From a bacterium OM1 bin76 (GTDB lineage Bacteria > Actinomycetota > Acidimicrobiia > Spongiisociales > ZC4RG35), in the NCBI GenBank assembly GCA_002238785.1, contig MPNA01000002.1, positions 124,001 through 188,000 of the forward strand: a DNA stretch of 64,000 bases, in the 5' to 3' direction. The translations under genes were made by a program, and so were the position numbers. This document shows positions 52,132 through 60,523 of the stretch, piece after piece. The notes beneath the pieces are model-generated. The model ran no database searches. It worked only from the letters and a program-made list of their open reading frames with translations, and was not told where the DNA came from. Positions within the stretch are counted from its first letter, which is position 1. Every line of letters starts with the position of its first letter.

Positions 52132-53229
52132 CTAGCGAGGGATGACCACCTGTTGGGGGACAGGTGCACCGGGGGGCGGATTGTCCGGGGGAGTGGGGGG
52201 CTCCTGTGGCTCGTCGAAGATGTGGAGGCCGTCAACCGACACCGCCACCCGGTCGCCCGGCGCCAGTGCCGGTTGGGGCCAGCAGCGGGAGCGCAAGGTG
52301 ACTTTCCCCGGCAGTTTCACCGACAGCAATTGGTCGTGTCCGAAGAACTCCCGGTAGGTGACCACCGCGGTTCCCTGGGCATGCGGGAATACCGTGACCG
52401 ACTCGGGCCGCACCATCACCTTCACCGGACCCGAGCGGGTGGTTGGATAGGTACCGAATGGCGTTGTGATCCTGCCTCCCTTGGCGTAAGCGTCGAAGAA
52501 GTCGGCATCGCCCAGGAACTCCGCTACCCACGCATTGGCCGGGTTGCGGTAGACGTGATCGGGTGGCCCGGTCTGCACCACCCGCCCTTCATTCATAAGA
52601 GCCAGCCGGTCGCTCATCGCCAGGGCTTCCTCTTGATCGTGGGTCACCATGATGGCCGTGGTCTCTGCCTCCCGCAGTATCGACCGGACTTCGGCTCGAA
52701 GGCGTTTGCGAAGAGCCGCATCCAGGTTGGAGAAGGGCTCATCGGCCAGGATCACCTGGGGCCGGGGGGCCAGGGCTCTGGCCAGCGCCACCCGCTGCTG
52801 CTGACCGGCGGAGAGTTCATGCGGCATCCGTTTCTCCAGGCCGGCCAACCCCACCATTTCCAGCACCTCCGCCACCCGGTGGGAACGCCCCGAAGCCTCC
52901 AGTCCGAACGCCACGTTGCGGCCGACGTTGAGATGCGGGAACAATGCGTAGTCCTGGAAGACCATCCCCACCTGCCGGCGCTCGGGCGGCACGAAAACGC
53001 CCGGACCGTTGACGATCTGGCCACCTACCTTCACCGTTCCCGAGTCCGGCATTTCGAAGCCGGCCAGGATCCGCAGGGCGGTGGTCTTTCCCACGCCGGA
53101 CGGTCCCAGAACGGTGACAAGAGTCCCGCTTTCGACTTTTAGGGTGAAGTCATCCAAGGCAGCAGTGCCGTCAAAGCTCTTGCAGAGAGCATGAGCGGAG
53201 AGGGGGCGGTGTTTAGCGGATGAGTTCAT
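52132..53229 (-). CDS. fbpC: Ferric iron ABC transporter ATP-binding protein
   Basis: A 365-residue ATPase. Walker A is GPSGVGKTTALRIL, Q-loop GMVFQDYALFPH, signature LSAGQQQRVALARAL, Walker B VILADEPFSNLDA, H-loop VTHDQEEALA. The C-terminal 130 residues form a TOBE-type regulatory domain, as in FbpC/PotA/CysA-like ATPases. The start overlaps the end of the permease gene by 17 bases. It couples ATP hydrolysis to import through FbpB. Confidence 0.92.
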   Translation of the reverse strand: MNSSAKHRPLSAHALCKSFDGTAALDDFTLKVESGTLVTVLGPSGVGKTTALRILAGFEMPDSGTVKVGGQIVNGPGVFVPPERRQVGMVFQDYALFPHLNVGRNVAFGLEASGRSHRVAEVLEMVGLAGLEKRMPHELSAGQQQRVALARALAPRPQVILADEPFSNLDAALRKRLRAEVRSILREAETTAIMVTHDQEEALAMSDRLALMNEGRVVQTGPPDHVYRNPANAWVAEFLGDADFFDAYAKGGRITTPFGTYPTTRSGPVKVMVRPESVTVFPHAQGTAVVTYREFFGHDQLLSVKLPGKVTLRSRCWPQPALAPGDRVAVSVDGLHIFDEPQEPPTPPDNPPPGAPVPQQVVIPR

Positions 53230-54799
53230 GGCGGGTCACGATGGCCAAGGGGAGAGCCGCTATCAGCAATAAGAGCAGCCCGGCCAATGCCCCCAAAGTG
53301 TAAAACCCCTCGCCGGTTGCACTCCAAACGCGGATGGCCAGCGTCTCGAATCCGGCCGGTCGCAGCAGCAGCGTGGCTGGAAGTTCCCGCAGGGTGGTCA
53401 AGAAGACCAGCGCTCCACCCGAGAGCAGTCCCGGGGCCATCAGCGGAAGGGTGACTTCGAAGAATGTCCGGACCGGCGACCTGCCCAGGCTGCGGGCCGC
53501 TTCTTCCATGGATGGAGACACTCTCGCCAGGGCATCGCGACCTGGCCCCAGGATCTGTGGCAGGAACATGATCGAGTAGACGCCCACCAGCAGGGTCAGA
53601 GTCTGGTACAGGGGGCGCACCGTCCACAGCGTGAACACGATCATCGCCATTCCCACCGCGATGTGCGGGACGCCGTACAGCGCCCAGGCGCCACCTTCCA
53701 GGAGACCGGCCCACCGGGTCCGATACCGGGTGGTCACCATGGCCACGGGCCCCACCGCCACCGCCGCCACCAACGCAGTCAACAGTGCGACCCAGATCGA
53801 TCGTCCCGCCTCTGCCCACGGCATGTCGACCAGGATGCCAGATACCATGCCCCGCAGGATCCAGGCAACCAGCACGATCAGGGGCACCACGAGCGAGAGC
53901 GTGACCACGGTTCCCAAGAACCCCCACCCGATGATCTTTCCCGCCGCTCCCAACCGCACCGGCGCCGCCCTGCGGCGCGGCTTGACTGTGAACCACACCC
54001 CTTTGGCGCGAGTGCTCCTCTCTGCCATCACGATCGCCACTGCCACCGCCGCCAGCACCGCTGCCAGCCCCAGGGCGGGTCGCCGATCGACGCGGCCGGC
54101 GTATTCGAGATAGATGGCGCGGGTGAAGGTGTCGTAGCGAAGCAGCGAGACCGCGCCGAAGTCAGACAGGGTATACAGGCCCACCAGCAAGGCGCCGGCG
54201 GTCAACGACGGCCGCAGTTGTGGCAACGTGACCGTCCAGAAGACCTTGACTCGGCCGGCGCCCAAACCACGGGCCGCCTCTTCCAAGGTGGGATTCAACG
54301 AGTGCATGGCCGGGGCCACGGCAAGATGGACCAGCGGGACCGAGATCAGAGTGAGCACCAACCACGCCGCCCAGAATCCCGACGGGTAGCGAATGACTCC
54401 GCCTCCCAACCAGGTGGAGACGGCAGAGAGGATCCCCTCGGCGCCGGTGGCCCCCAACAGGGTGAGAGCGCCCACGAAAGAGGGAACTGCAAAAGGAGTG
54501 ATCACCAGAACCGTGGCCAGCCTCTTTCCCGGCAGGTCGGTCCGGGACACCAGCCAGGCGCTGGCGCCGCCGATCATGAGGGAGGTCGTTGTGACGGCGG
54601 CGGCCAGCGCCCCGGTGTTGGCTGCCAGCTCCAATAGCCGCCCTATGGGGACGGTGGTGACTACCCCGCTCAACAGCCCGTAAGCCAGGGTTCCGAGGGG
54701 GGCTGCGGTGGGCAGCATGACCAATCCGGCCAGCACCCACCACCAAGTATTGGGGGGTAGCGCGTTCGGTCGTGTAACCGGGCGCGCTACCCCCATCAT
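53213..54799 (-). CDS. fbpB: Ferric iron ABC transporter permease (two fused domains)
   Basis: A 528-residue membrane protein with about 12 helices in two homologous halves, as in FbpB/SfuB. Each half has an EAA-like loop: EEAARGLGAGRVKVFWTVTLPQL in the first and EEAARSLGRSPVRTFFEVTLPLM in the second. It starts eleven bases after the binding-protein gene and is the middle of a three-gene operon. Confidence 0.92.
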   Translation of the reverse strand: MMGVARPVTRPNALPPNTWWWVLAGLVMLPTAAPLGTLAYGLLSGVVTTVPIGRLLELAANTGALAAAVTTTSLMIGGASAWLVSRTDLPGKRLATVLVITPFAVPSFVGALTLLGATGAEGILSAVSTWLGGGVIRYPSGFWAAWLVLTLISVPLVHLAVAPAMHSLNPTLEEAARGLGAGRVKVFWTVTLPQLRPSLTAGALLVGLYTLSDFGAVSLLRYDTFTRAIYLEYAGRVDRRPALGLAAVLAAVAVAIVMAERSTRAKGVWFTVKPRRRAAPVRLGAAGKIIGWGFLGTVVTLSLVVPLIVLVAWILRGMVSGILVDMPWAEAGRSIWVALLTALVAAVAVGPVAMVTTRYRTRWAGLLEGGAWALYGVPHIAVGMAMIVFTLWTVRPLYQTLTLLVGVYSIMFLPQILGPGRDALARVSPSMEEAARSLGRSPVRTFFEVTLPLMAPGLLSGGALVFLTTLRELPATLLLRPAGFETLAIRVWSATGEGFYTLGALAGLLLLLIAALPLAIVTRHELIR

Positions 54800-54810
54800 T
54801 GTCTTTGACG

Positions 54811-55824
54811 TTACAGAAGTCCCGCTTGAGCGACCAAGTCTGTCGCCTTCTCCAGGGCGGTGTGCAGGTCCGAGAGATCTATGTCCGGGGTGGGAATGGA
54901 GTCGATGGGCGGAAGACTCGCCGCCGGCCGCACTCCGGCTGCCAAGGGATACTCATAGGTCTGCTCCGCAAAATATCGCTGCGCGGTTTCCGAAAGCAGG
55001 AACTCGATGAAACTGTGGGCATCCTCGGCTTGTTCTGATTCGGCTAGCACGCCCACCCCCGATGGCATGACCAGGCTTCCCGGGTCACCGGCAGACAGGA
55101 AGTGGTTGGCCGCCCGTTTCCCACCGCCTTCGGCCTGCAAGCGCAGCAGGTAGTAGTGGTTCACCAACCCCAGGCCCACTTCCCCGTTGTCAGCCGCCGC
55201 CACAATCGGAGAATTCTTGGGATAGTCCAAGGGATCCAGCGCCTCCAGGCTTTCCAGCCATTGCAGGGTCGCCGCCTCACCACGGTCGAGGATCATGGCC
55301 GCCACGAAGGCCAGGAAGGAGCCGTTGGTGGGCGCCACACCGATCATGCCCGTCCATCGGGGATTCAGCAGGTCGTCGATGCCGGTGGGCAATTCGCTCA
55401 CCTGAACCTGGTCCCGGTCATAGATGACTGCCCGGATCCGTCCCGAGACTCCCACCCAGCGCTGGGCGCGGTCTCGGAATCGAGGAGGCACCGCGGAAAT
55501 GACGTCGGAGGGAAGGGTGGCCATCAGCGGGGTGGCCAGACCCAGCGAGGCGGGATCCTGTGCAAAGAACACGTCCGCCTCGGTGGAGGGCCCTTCTTCC
55601 AACAGGGTGGCGGCCAACTCGGTGCTGCCCGCATATCTGACCTCGACTTCAAGGCCGCTCGACTCCCGGAACTCCTCGATCAGCGGACCCACCAGTTCTT
55701 CACCCCTGCCGGAGTAGATCAGCAATGGGTCGTCGCCGCCACCACAGGCGCCGACCAGAAGGCCCAAGGCCAACACCGCCGGCAACAGGAGCCGAATACG
55801 ACGACCAGAACTCTCGAAATGCAC
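54811..55824 (-). CDS. fbpA: Ferric iron ABC transporter substrate-binding lipoprotein
   Basis: The GTG at 55824 is preferred to the GTG two codons upstream because GAAGGGAG then sits five bases before it. The lipobox is LLVGAC followed by GGG. The mature protein follows the FbpA pattern: IYSGRGEELVGPLIEEF at the start, ADVFFAQDPASLG, and GLVNHYYLLRL with the adjacent tyrosines typical of Fe(III) ligands. About 337 residues. First gene of the operon. A molybdate or other anion ligand is less likely given the Tyr pair and fused permease. Confidence 0.9.
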   Translation of the reverse strand: MHFESSGRRIRLLLPAVLALGLLVGACGGGDDPLLIYSGRGEELVGPLIEEFRESSGLEVEVRYAGSTELAATLLEEGPSTEADVFFAQDPASLGLATPLMATLPSDVISAVPPRFRDRAQRWVGVSGRIRAVIYDRDQVQVSELPTGIDDLLNPRWTGMIGVAPTNGSFLAFVAAMILDRGEAATLQWLESLEALDPLDYPKNSPIVAAADNGEVGLGLVNHYYLLRLQAEGGGKRAANHFLSAGDPGSLVMPSGVGVLAESEQAEDAHSFIEFLLSETAQRYFAEQTYEYPLAAGVRPAASLPPIDSIPTPDIDLSDLHTALEKATDLVAQAGLL

Positions 55825-55863
55825 TGGCACTCCCTTCAGTTAGAAAAAGCGTTTGGTCTTATC

Positions 55864-55890
55864 ATATTGCCACATCGCCGTTTGGCATAT
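55864..55890 (-). promoter_or_regulatory. Inverted repeat upstream of the iron transporter operon
   Basis: ATATTGCCA (55864-55872) and TGGCATAT (55883-55890) form an imperfect inverted repeat with a ten-base spacer, about 40 bases before the fbpA start. It resembles neither the IdeR nor the Fur consensus closely. It may be the binding site of a local regulator. Confidence 0.4.
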
Positions 55891-56181
55891 TAGTGGTCAC
55901 GGTTGTTCCACCGCGAATTCGGGTGGCGCCAGTTGCTGAGAGCATCGTGGAGGAAACCAGCCAACGGCACGGGGGTTTCGGAGATAACTACCTTCGCCAG
56001 GGCCAACCTCGTCGACGAAGGTACCTACTGGGCAGTGGGAGCCAGCACCCCTCCCATGCGGTCTGCTGCAGGACTTGGGTCTCACCTGTCCCGACCCACC
56101 GTCTTTCGCCGGTTGTGACCAGATGGAAGTGATAGTCTCATATAGTCGAGCCGACACGAGTCAACGGTTAGGAAGGGCCAA
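55891..56181 (+). other. Leader region of the nitroreductase operon, with an inverted repeat
   Basis: Perfect 8-bp arms TACCTTCG (55989-55996) and CGAAGGTA (56016-56023) enclose 19 bases. TATAGT at 56141-56146 is a possible -10 for the nitroreductase operon, with no convincing -35. AGGAAGGG at about 56170 is the ribosome-binding site of the next gene. No coding sequence recognised. Confidence 0.35.
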
Positions 56182-56826
56182 GTGGAGTTATCAGAGGTGA
56201 TGCGCACCATGTCTGGGGTGCGGCTCTACCAGCCCCGAGATGTCCCTGACGAGGTGATCTACTCAGCCTTGGACGATGCCCGTTTCGCTCCCAGCGGCGG
56301 CAACCGGCAACCGTGGCGGGTGGTGGTGGTCCGCGATCCGGCCATGCGCAGGAAGGTGAGCGAGATCAGTTCCCGGGAGTGGCTGGTCTACACCGCCAAG
56401 TGGTATCCCTCTGCGGATGAGATCACTCCCGCCAAGGCCAAGAAACTCCAGGAGGGGACCGATTACCACGCCAACATGCACCAGGCGCCGGTGCATCTCT
56501 TCGTGTGGGCCGAGTTGGAGTCGCTGGCGCTCATGGACCGCGACCTCGATCGGGTCAGCTTCGTTGGTGGGGGATCCGTTTATCCCTTCGTGCAGAACCT
56601 GCAACTGGGTCTGTCGGCTCGAGGGGTGGGATCTCGGATCACCTCTCTGGCGGTGCCCGCCGAGGGGGAGTGGAAGGAGTTGATGTCGGTTCCCGACGGC
56701 TATGGGCTGGCGGCGGTGATGACCATCGGGTATCCGGAATGGAGAGCCACTCGACTGTCTCGCAATCCGGTGTCCAGCTTTGCCCGGCATGAGTCCTTTG
56801 ATGGCCCACCACTCACCAATCCCTGA
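56182..56826 (+). CDS. Nitroreductase-family flavoprotein
   Basis: A 214-residue FMN-dependent nitroreductase fold protein. The GTG start is placed by AGGAAGGG a few bases upstream. Typical text is MSGVRLYQPRDVPDEVIYSALDDA in parts and the FMN-binding FAPSGGNRQPWRVVVVRD. The C-terminal YGLAAVMTIGYP also fits. Such proteins reduce nitro groups, quinones or enones, or act as dehalogenases. It is the first gene of a probable three-gene operon with a cyclase-family and a phosphotriesterase-family gene; 16 bases separate it from the next. Confidence 0.9.
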   Translation: MELSEVMRTMSGVRLYQPRDVPDEVIYSALDDARFAPSGGNRQPWRVVVVRDPAMRRKVSEISSREWLVYTAKWYPSADEITPAKAKKLQEGTDYHANMHQAPVHLFVWAELESLALMDRDLDRVSFVGGGSVYPFVQNLQLGLSARGVGSRITSLAVPAEGEWKELMSVPDGYGLAAVMTIGYPEWRATRLSRNPVSSFARHESFDGPPLTNP

Positions 56827-56842
56827 AGGAGGTGCTGAACGC

Positions 56843-57787
56843 ATGGACGTGATGAAGGAATGGCCCGCCGATCAATGGCCCGGGCACTCCGGCAATTGGG
56901 GCCGGTGGCCCAACGACCTGGGCACTCTGAACCTGCTGACTCCCGAGGCCACCCTGCGGGGCGCGGCCGCGGTGCGGAGCGGGAAGACCTTGCCCCTGTC
57001 CCGGCCGCTCGATCTGGAGGAGACCCACCAGCGCTTCACCGACCCGTTCGTGGTGCACGAGATCATCAAGGCCGATGAGGGGGGATACGAGGAGGGAGAC
57101 CTCACCCAGTCGGCTGCTGATCGGCTGTCTACCCGGGTGCACGGGATGACCCACACTCACATCGACGCTCTTGCTCACATGGGATACCGGGGCCGCACCT
57201 TCAACGGTCGTTACTTTCCCGATGTGGTGACCATGTCCGAAGGTGTGAAGATCAACGAAATGGACATCACGCCCATGGCGGCGGTGGCGACCCGGGCGTT
57301 GTTCATCGACGTTGCCCGCCGGCGGGGCATCGAGGCCCTGGATCCGGGCGACTCGGTGATGCCCGAAGAACTGGAGTACGCCTTGGACAGGATCGAGCCG
57401 GGCGACGCGGTGGTGATCCGAATCGGCGGGACCATCAGGGTGGGAAAAGCGGCCACCGATCTGAGCGAGCACGGTACCTGGCACCACGGAGTCTGGGCGG
57501 GGATGGACACCGACTGCATTGATGTGCTGGCGTCGCTGGATGTCAGCCTGGTGGCCACCGACTCGCCGGCGGATACGTTCCCGCATCGCCACGAGGCGTA
57601 CTGCCGCAGCCCGGTTCACGTCCTGGCGGAGGTGTTCTACGGGCTGCCCCTGATCCACAACATGGACCTGGAAACCTTGGGCGCCGAATGCGCCGCCACC
57701 GGCCAGGACACATTCCTGTTCACGGTCAATCCGCTCAATCTGCCCAAGGGCACCGGGTCGCTGGTGACGCCCATGGCGGTGCTCTGA
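56843..57787 (+). CDS. Cyclase-family (kynurenine-formamidase-like) metal-dependent hydrolase
   Basis: The ATG at 56843 is chosen for the GAAGGAGGT site nine bases upstream; another ATG lies three codons on. A 314-residue member of the cyclase family (PF04199 type). The metal-binding motif appears as VHGMTHTHIDALAHMGYRG, a variant of HGTHxDxPxH. The second metal-site stretch is VLASLDVSLVATDSPAD and then HEAYCRSPVHVLAEVF. The family includes arylformamidases and isatin hydrolases. It overlaps the next gene by one base (TGATG). Confidence 0.9.
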   Translation: MDVMKEWPADQWPGHSGNWGRWPNDLGTLNLLTPEATLRGAAAVRSGKTLPLSRPLDLEETHQRFTDPFVVHEIIKADEGGYEEGDLTQSAADRLSTRVHGMTHTHIDALAHMGYRGRTFNGRYFPDVVTMSEGVKINEMDITPMAAVATRALFIDVARRRGIEALDPGDSVMPEELEYALDRIEPGDAVVIRIGGTIRVGKAATDLSEHGTWHHGVWAGMDTDCIDVLASLDVSLVATDSPADTFPHRHEAYCRSPVHVLAEVFYGLPLIHNMDLETLGAECAATGQDTFLFTVNPLNLPKGTGSLVTPMAVL

Positions 57788-58938
57788 TGGGCTCGGACCG
57801 CGGCAATATCCAGACCGTCCTCGGCCCCATCGCCCCCGAGCAGGCCGGTGTCTCCCTGATTCACGAGCATGTGCTGCTGGACCTCACCAAGGGGATCACC
57901 GGGGTTGAGCAGTACAAGACCGGCGCCAAGAAATACGTGCCGATCATGCGAAGGCCCGAGGCAGGCTGGGAACCGGGTGAGGAGGGTCCCGGGACGGCTG
58001 CCACCTGGGGCGCCAAATGGGGAGAGCCCGTCACCTTGGAGAACCTCAACGACCGCCAGAAGCACTGGGTCTACTACGGCGACCAGAAACTCGACTCCAT
58101 CGATGACGCCATCTATGAATTAGATCAGTTCCGCCGGGTGGGTGGCTCCACCATCGTCGATCAGACCACCCGCGGCATGGGCCGCGATCCGCTGGGGCTG
58201 GTGGAGATCTCCCGAGCCACCGGGGTGCATGTCGTCATGGCCACCGGCTGGTACCTGGCCGACTACCACCCGCCGGACATGGACGAACTCTCCGAGGAGC
58301 GGTTGGTGGAAATGATGGTCCGTGACATAGAGGTGGGCGTGGCCGGGGGAGTCAAAGCCGGGATCATCGGAGAGGTGGGCATGGATTATCCCATGCATCC
58401 CAACGAGGAGAAGGTGCTGCGTGCCTCGGCCAAGGCCTCGATCACCACGGGGGTCACGCTGTCGGTGCATCCGGGGTTCAATCCCGCCTCGCCGTTCGAC
58501 ATTGTCAGGGTGGTGGACGATGCCGGCGGTGATCTCAGCCGCACCATCATCGACCACTGCGACAGCCGGTTCAACACCTCCGCAGGCACCAACGTCTTCG
58601 ACAGCGCACCGTTGCTTGAAATGGCCAAGACCGGCGTCTACCTGGCGTTCGACACCTTCGGATGGGAAGGGTCGTTTCGCCAGCGCGCTCCGGTCGACCA
58701 ACCCAACGACGCCATCCGCCTCAACTGGCTGAAGGCAGTGGCCGACGCCGGCTATCCAGACCGGGTGCTGGTCTCCTCCGACATAGCCCTCAAGCACTGG
58801 TTGCGACGCTACGGCGGCCACGGCTGGCGCCATCTTCCCGAGACGGTCAGAAATCTGATGCGCTACAAGGGCTTCGAGGAGGAGTTGATCCACCGGATCT
58901 TCGTGGACAACCCACGAGAGGTGCTCACCAAGATCTAG
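57787..58938 (+). CDS. Phosphotriesterase-family (PHP/lactonase-like) metal hydrolase
   Basis: A 383-residue TIM-barrel amidohydrolase. Metal ligands are visible in SLIHEHVLLD, SVHPGFNP, IIDHCDSRF and VSSDIALKHW. The bridging residue region reads GIIGEVGMDYPMHP, where a Glu replaces the carbamylated Lys of true phosphotriesterase, as in E. coli Php. This suggests a lactonase or other ester hydrolase rather than a triesterase. It is the third gene of the operon, after the cyclase-family gene. It ends convergent with, and overlapping by four bases, the channel gene. Confidence 0.9.
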   Translation: MGSDRGNIQTVLGPIAPEQAGVSLIHEHVLLDLTKGITGVEQYKTGAKKYVPIMRRPEAGWEPGEEGPGTAATWGAKWGEPVTLENLNDRQKHWVYYGDQKLDSIDDAIYELDQFRRVGGSTIVDQTTRGMGRDPLGLVEISRATGVHVVMATGWYLADYHPPDMDELSEERLVEMMVRDIEVGVAGGVKAGIIGEVGMDYPMHPNEEKVLRASAKASITTGVTLSVHPGFNPASPFDIVRVVDDAGGDLSRTIIDHCDSRFNTSAGTNVFDSAPLLEMAKTGVYLAFDTFGWEGSFRQRAPVDQPNDAIRLNWLKAVADAGYPDRVLVSSDIALKHWLRRYGGHGWRHLPETVRNLMRYKGFEEELIHRIFVDNPREVLTKI

Positions 58939-59381
58939 TCGTTGGGGTCTGGCCCCTCTCTTGACGTTGCCTGGGAAGACAGGAGTTCTTCCAGGTGGTC
59001 GAGGCGTCTGTGGAGCGACTGGATCTCTTCGCGGAGTTCTTTCTTGTAGTCGCCCTCAACGAAGTAGGCAGCCACGTTGGCGGTGATGAAGGCAAGCGTC
59101 CCGATGCCGGCAATCATGAGCAGCGCACCTGTGATCCGACCTCCGGCGGTGACTGATGAGATATCGCCGTATCCCACCGTTGTAAGGGTCACCAGCGCCC
59201 ACCACAGGCCTTCGACGGGATGGTGCCCTTCGAAGGCAGAGTGAAGCAGGCCCATTATCACCGCGAACCCGCAAAACATCAACATGACAATCCCGAACTT
59301 TCGTCTTCTCCACAAGGGACGCAGAGCCAGCATCCACGGGTGACGGGCCAAGGCCAAGAAGTCAAAGAATAAACGTTTCAT
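58935..59381 (-). CDS. Small two-helix potassium channel with coiled-coil tail
   Basis: The ATG at 59381 (MKRLFFDFLALARHP) is used; a longer frame overlaps the isochorismatase gene. Two membrane helices (about 32-52 and 85-105) flank a pore loop with the filter TVGYGD. The C-terminal 30 residues (ELREEIQSLHRRLDHLEELL) form a short coiled coil, a common tetramer-stabilising tail. At 148 residues it is a minimal Ion_trans_2 channel without a ligand domain. Start spacing suggests that it is co-transcribed with the upstream isochorismatase-family gene. Confidence 0.88.
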   Translation of the reverse strand: MKRLFFDFLALARHPWMLALRPLWRRRKFGIVMLMFCGFAVIMGLLHSAFEGHHPVEGLWWALVTLTTVGYGDISSVTAGGRITGALLMIAGIGTLAFITANVAAYFVEGDYKKELREEIQSLHRRLDHLEELLSSQATSREGPDPND

Positions 59382-59424
59382 GGGTTCGTGGGGGCCGGGC
59401 AAGTGCCGGAATATTCCACCCGCT

Positions 59425-60117
59425 TCAATCCAATCCCAAGAGGGCCAGGATCTCGGCGGCGGGCAGGACCCGGGCGTATTTGGCGTCGAGATCGGCCAGG
59501 TTGACCATGTGATTGAGGGTGGCCCTGTCAAAACACCCGTCCTCGGCCACCAGCATCTCGAATCCGTAGGACGACCCGTCCACCGCCGTGGCCCGAACAC
59601 AGCCCGAGGTGGTCCCCCCGGCCACCACCAGGCTGTCGCATCCGCGGTGGGTCAGTGATGAAACCAGGGGAGTGCCGAAAAAAGCGCTGGCCTTGGGTTT
59701 TCGCAGAACCCACTCGTCCTCTCGTGGCTCCACGGCCGCAATGATCTCACGGCCCTCGGGAACATCTGTGGTGGTAGTGCCCCTGGTAACTGGGCCTGTC
59801 CAACGCTGGCCTCCATCCGGCGTGGTGAATATCACCGGCCGACCAGCGGCACGGAATGCCTCCAACAACCCGCGAATGGCCGGGACAACTGCCCAAGCCT
59901 TGTCCCCACACGCCTGACGCCAGGTCTTCTGAGCCTCGAAAACCGGCAAGTTGGGACCCACGAACGCTTCAGTGACGTCCACCACCAAAAGGGTGGGTGA
60001 CACACCTGTAAACGGCTTCCGTGATCGTGAATACTCCGACAGGTTGGCCGCGTCCTCAGCGCTGAGAACCTCTCTCCAGTCGCCGGACTCGGGGAGTGGT
60101 CGATTGAGTTCAGTCAT
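59425..60117 (-). CDS. Isochorismatase-family cysteine hydrolase
   Basis: The ATG at 60117 (MTELNRPLP) is used; a GTG four codons upstream is possible. The catalytic triad is complete: Asp in LLVVDVTEAFVG, Lys in VLRKPKASAFFGT and Cys in GTTSGCVRATAVD. The 230 residues fit the N-carbamoylsarcosine amidohydrolase branch, which removes carbamoyl or formyl groups; nicotinamidase-like activity is the alternative. It lies 43 bases upstream of the channel gene. Confidence 0.92.
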   Translation of the reverse strand: MTELNRPLPESGDWREVLSAEDAANLSEYSRSRKPFTGVSPTLLVVDVTEAFVGPNLPVFEAQKTWRQACGDKAWAVVPAIRGLLEAFRAAGRPVIFTTPDGGQRWTGPVTRGTTTTDVPEGREIIAAVEPREDEWVLRKPKASAFFGTPLVSSLTHRGCDSLVVAGGTTSGCVRATAVDGSSYGFEMLVAEDGCFDRATLNHMVNLADLDAKYARVLPAAEILALLGLD

Positions 60118-60233
60118 CAATACAGACACCTTACCCGGCCTTTTGTCAGGAAGGGTTCCGGCTCCTGGTACCGGTGGCGCCTGCCTGTCAATTCGAATGG
60201 CAATGGCGGGCGGGATGCCGTATCCTGTGGTTC

Positions 60234-60306
60234 GGGGCCGTAGCTCAATTGGCAGAGCAACGGGCTTTTAACCCGGAGGTCGTGGGTTCGATTCCCACCG
60301 GCCCCA
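60234..60306 (+). tRNA. tRNA-Lys (anticodon TTT)
   Basis: A 73-base cloverleaf: acceptor GGGGCCG/CGGCCCC, D arm GCTC...GAGC, anticodon arm with loop CTTTTAA (anticodon TTT), and T arm GTGGG-TTCGATT-CCCAC. Discriminator base is A; CCA is not fully encoded (CCC follows). The 3' end borders the mobile-looking unit to the right, so it could be an integration target, though no duplicate of the tRNA end is visible within the window. Confidence 0.95.
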
Positions 60307-60308
60307 CC

Positions 60309-60321
60309 CAAGGGCTCCTTG
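60309..60321 (+). terminator. Weak hairpin after tRNA-Lys
   Basis: CAAGG (60309-60313) and CCTTG (60317-60321) with a three-base loop, followed by ATTTATTGTTG. It could end the tRNA transcript. The rest of 60307-60523 holds no gene and is T/G-rich. Confidence 0.3.
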
Positions 60322-60523
60322 CCATTTATTGTTGCAAGTGCCCGTTTTTGTTGGCGATTTAGCGGGTGACTGGCGGGTTTTGCCTGGTTTTCGCTGTTTT
60401 GGGGGTGTCCGACTGGTTTGGAGGGGTGTTTCGGGCTAGCCGATGGCCTTTTGGTTGTTGTTGGAGGTGGGGTTTTGGTTGTGGGGGCGCGCTAAAGCTG
60501 ACAGCGGGTTGCTGTCGGATGTG

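Noticed and set aside
51871-53142. Long plus-strand frame opposite the fbp ATPase gene
   Set aside because: Antisense shadow of a gene with complete ABC motifs on the minus strand.
55891-56181. Riboswitch in the leader before the nitroreductase gene
   Set aside because: Only one simple 8-bp stem is visible and it matches no riboswitch architecture that I recognise.
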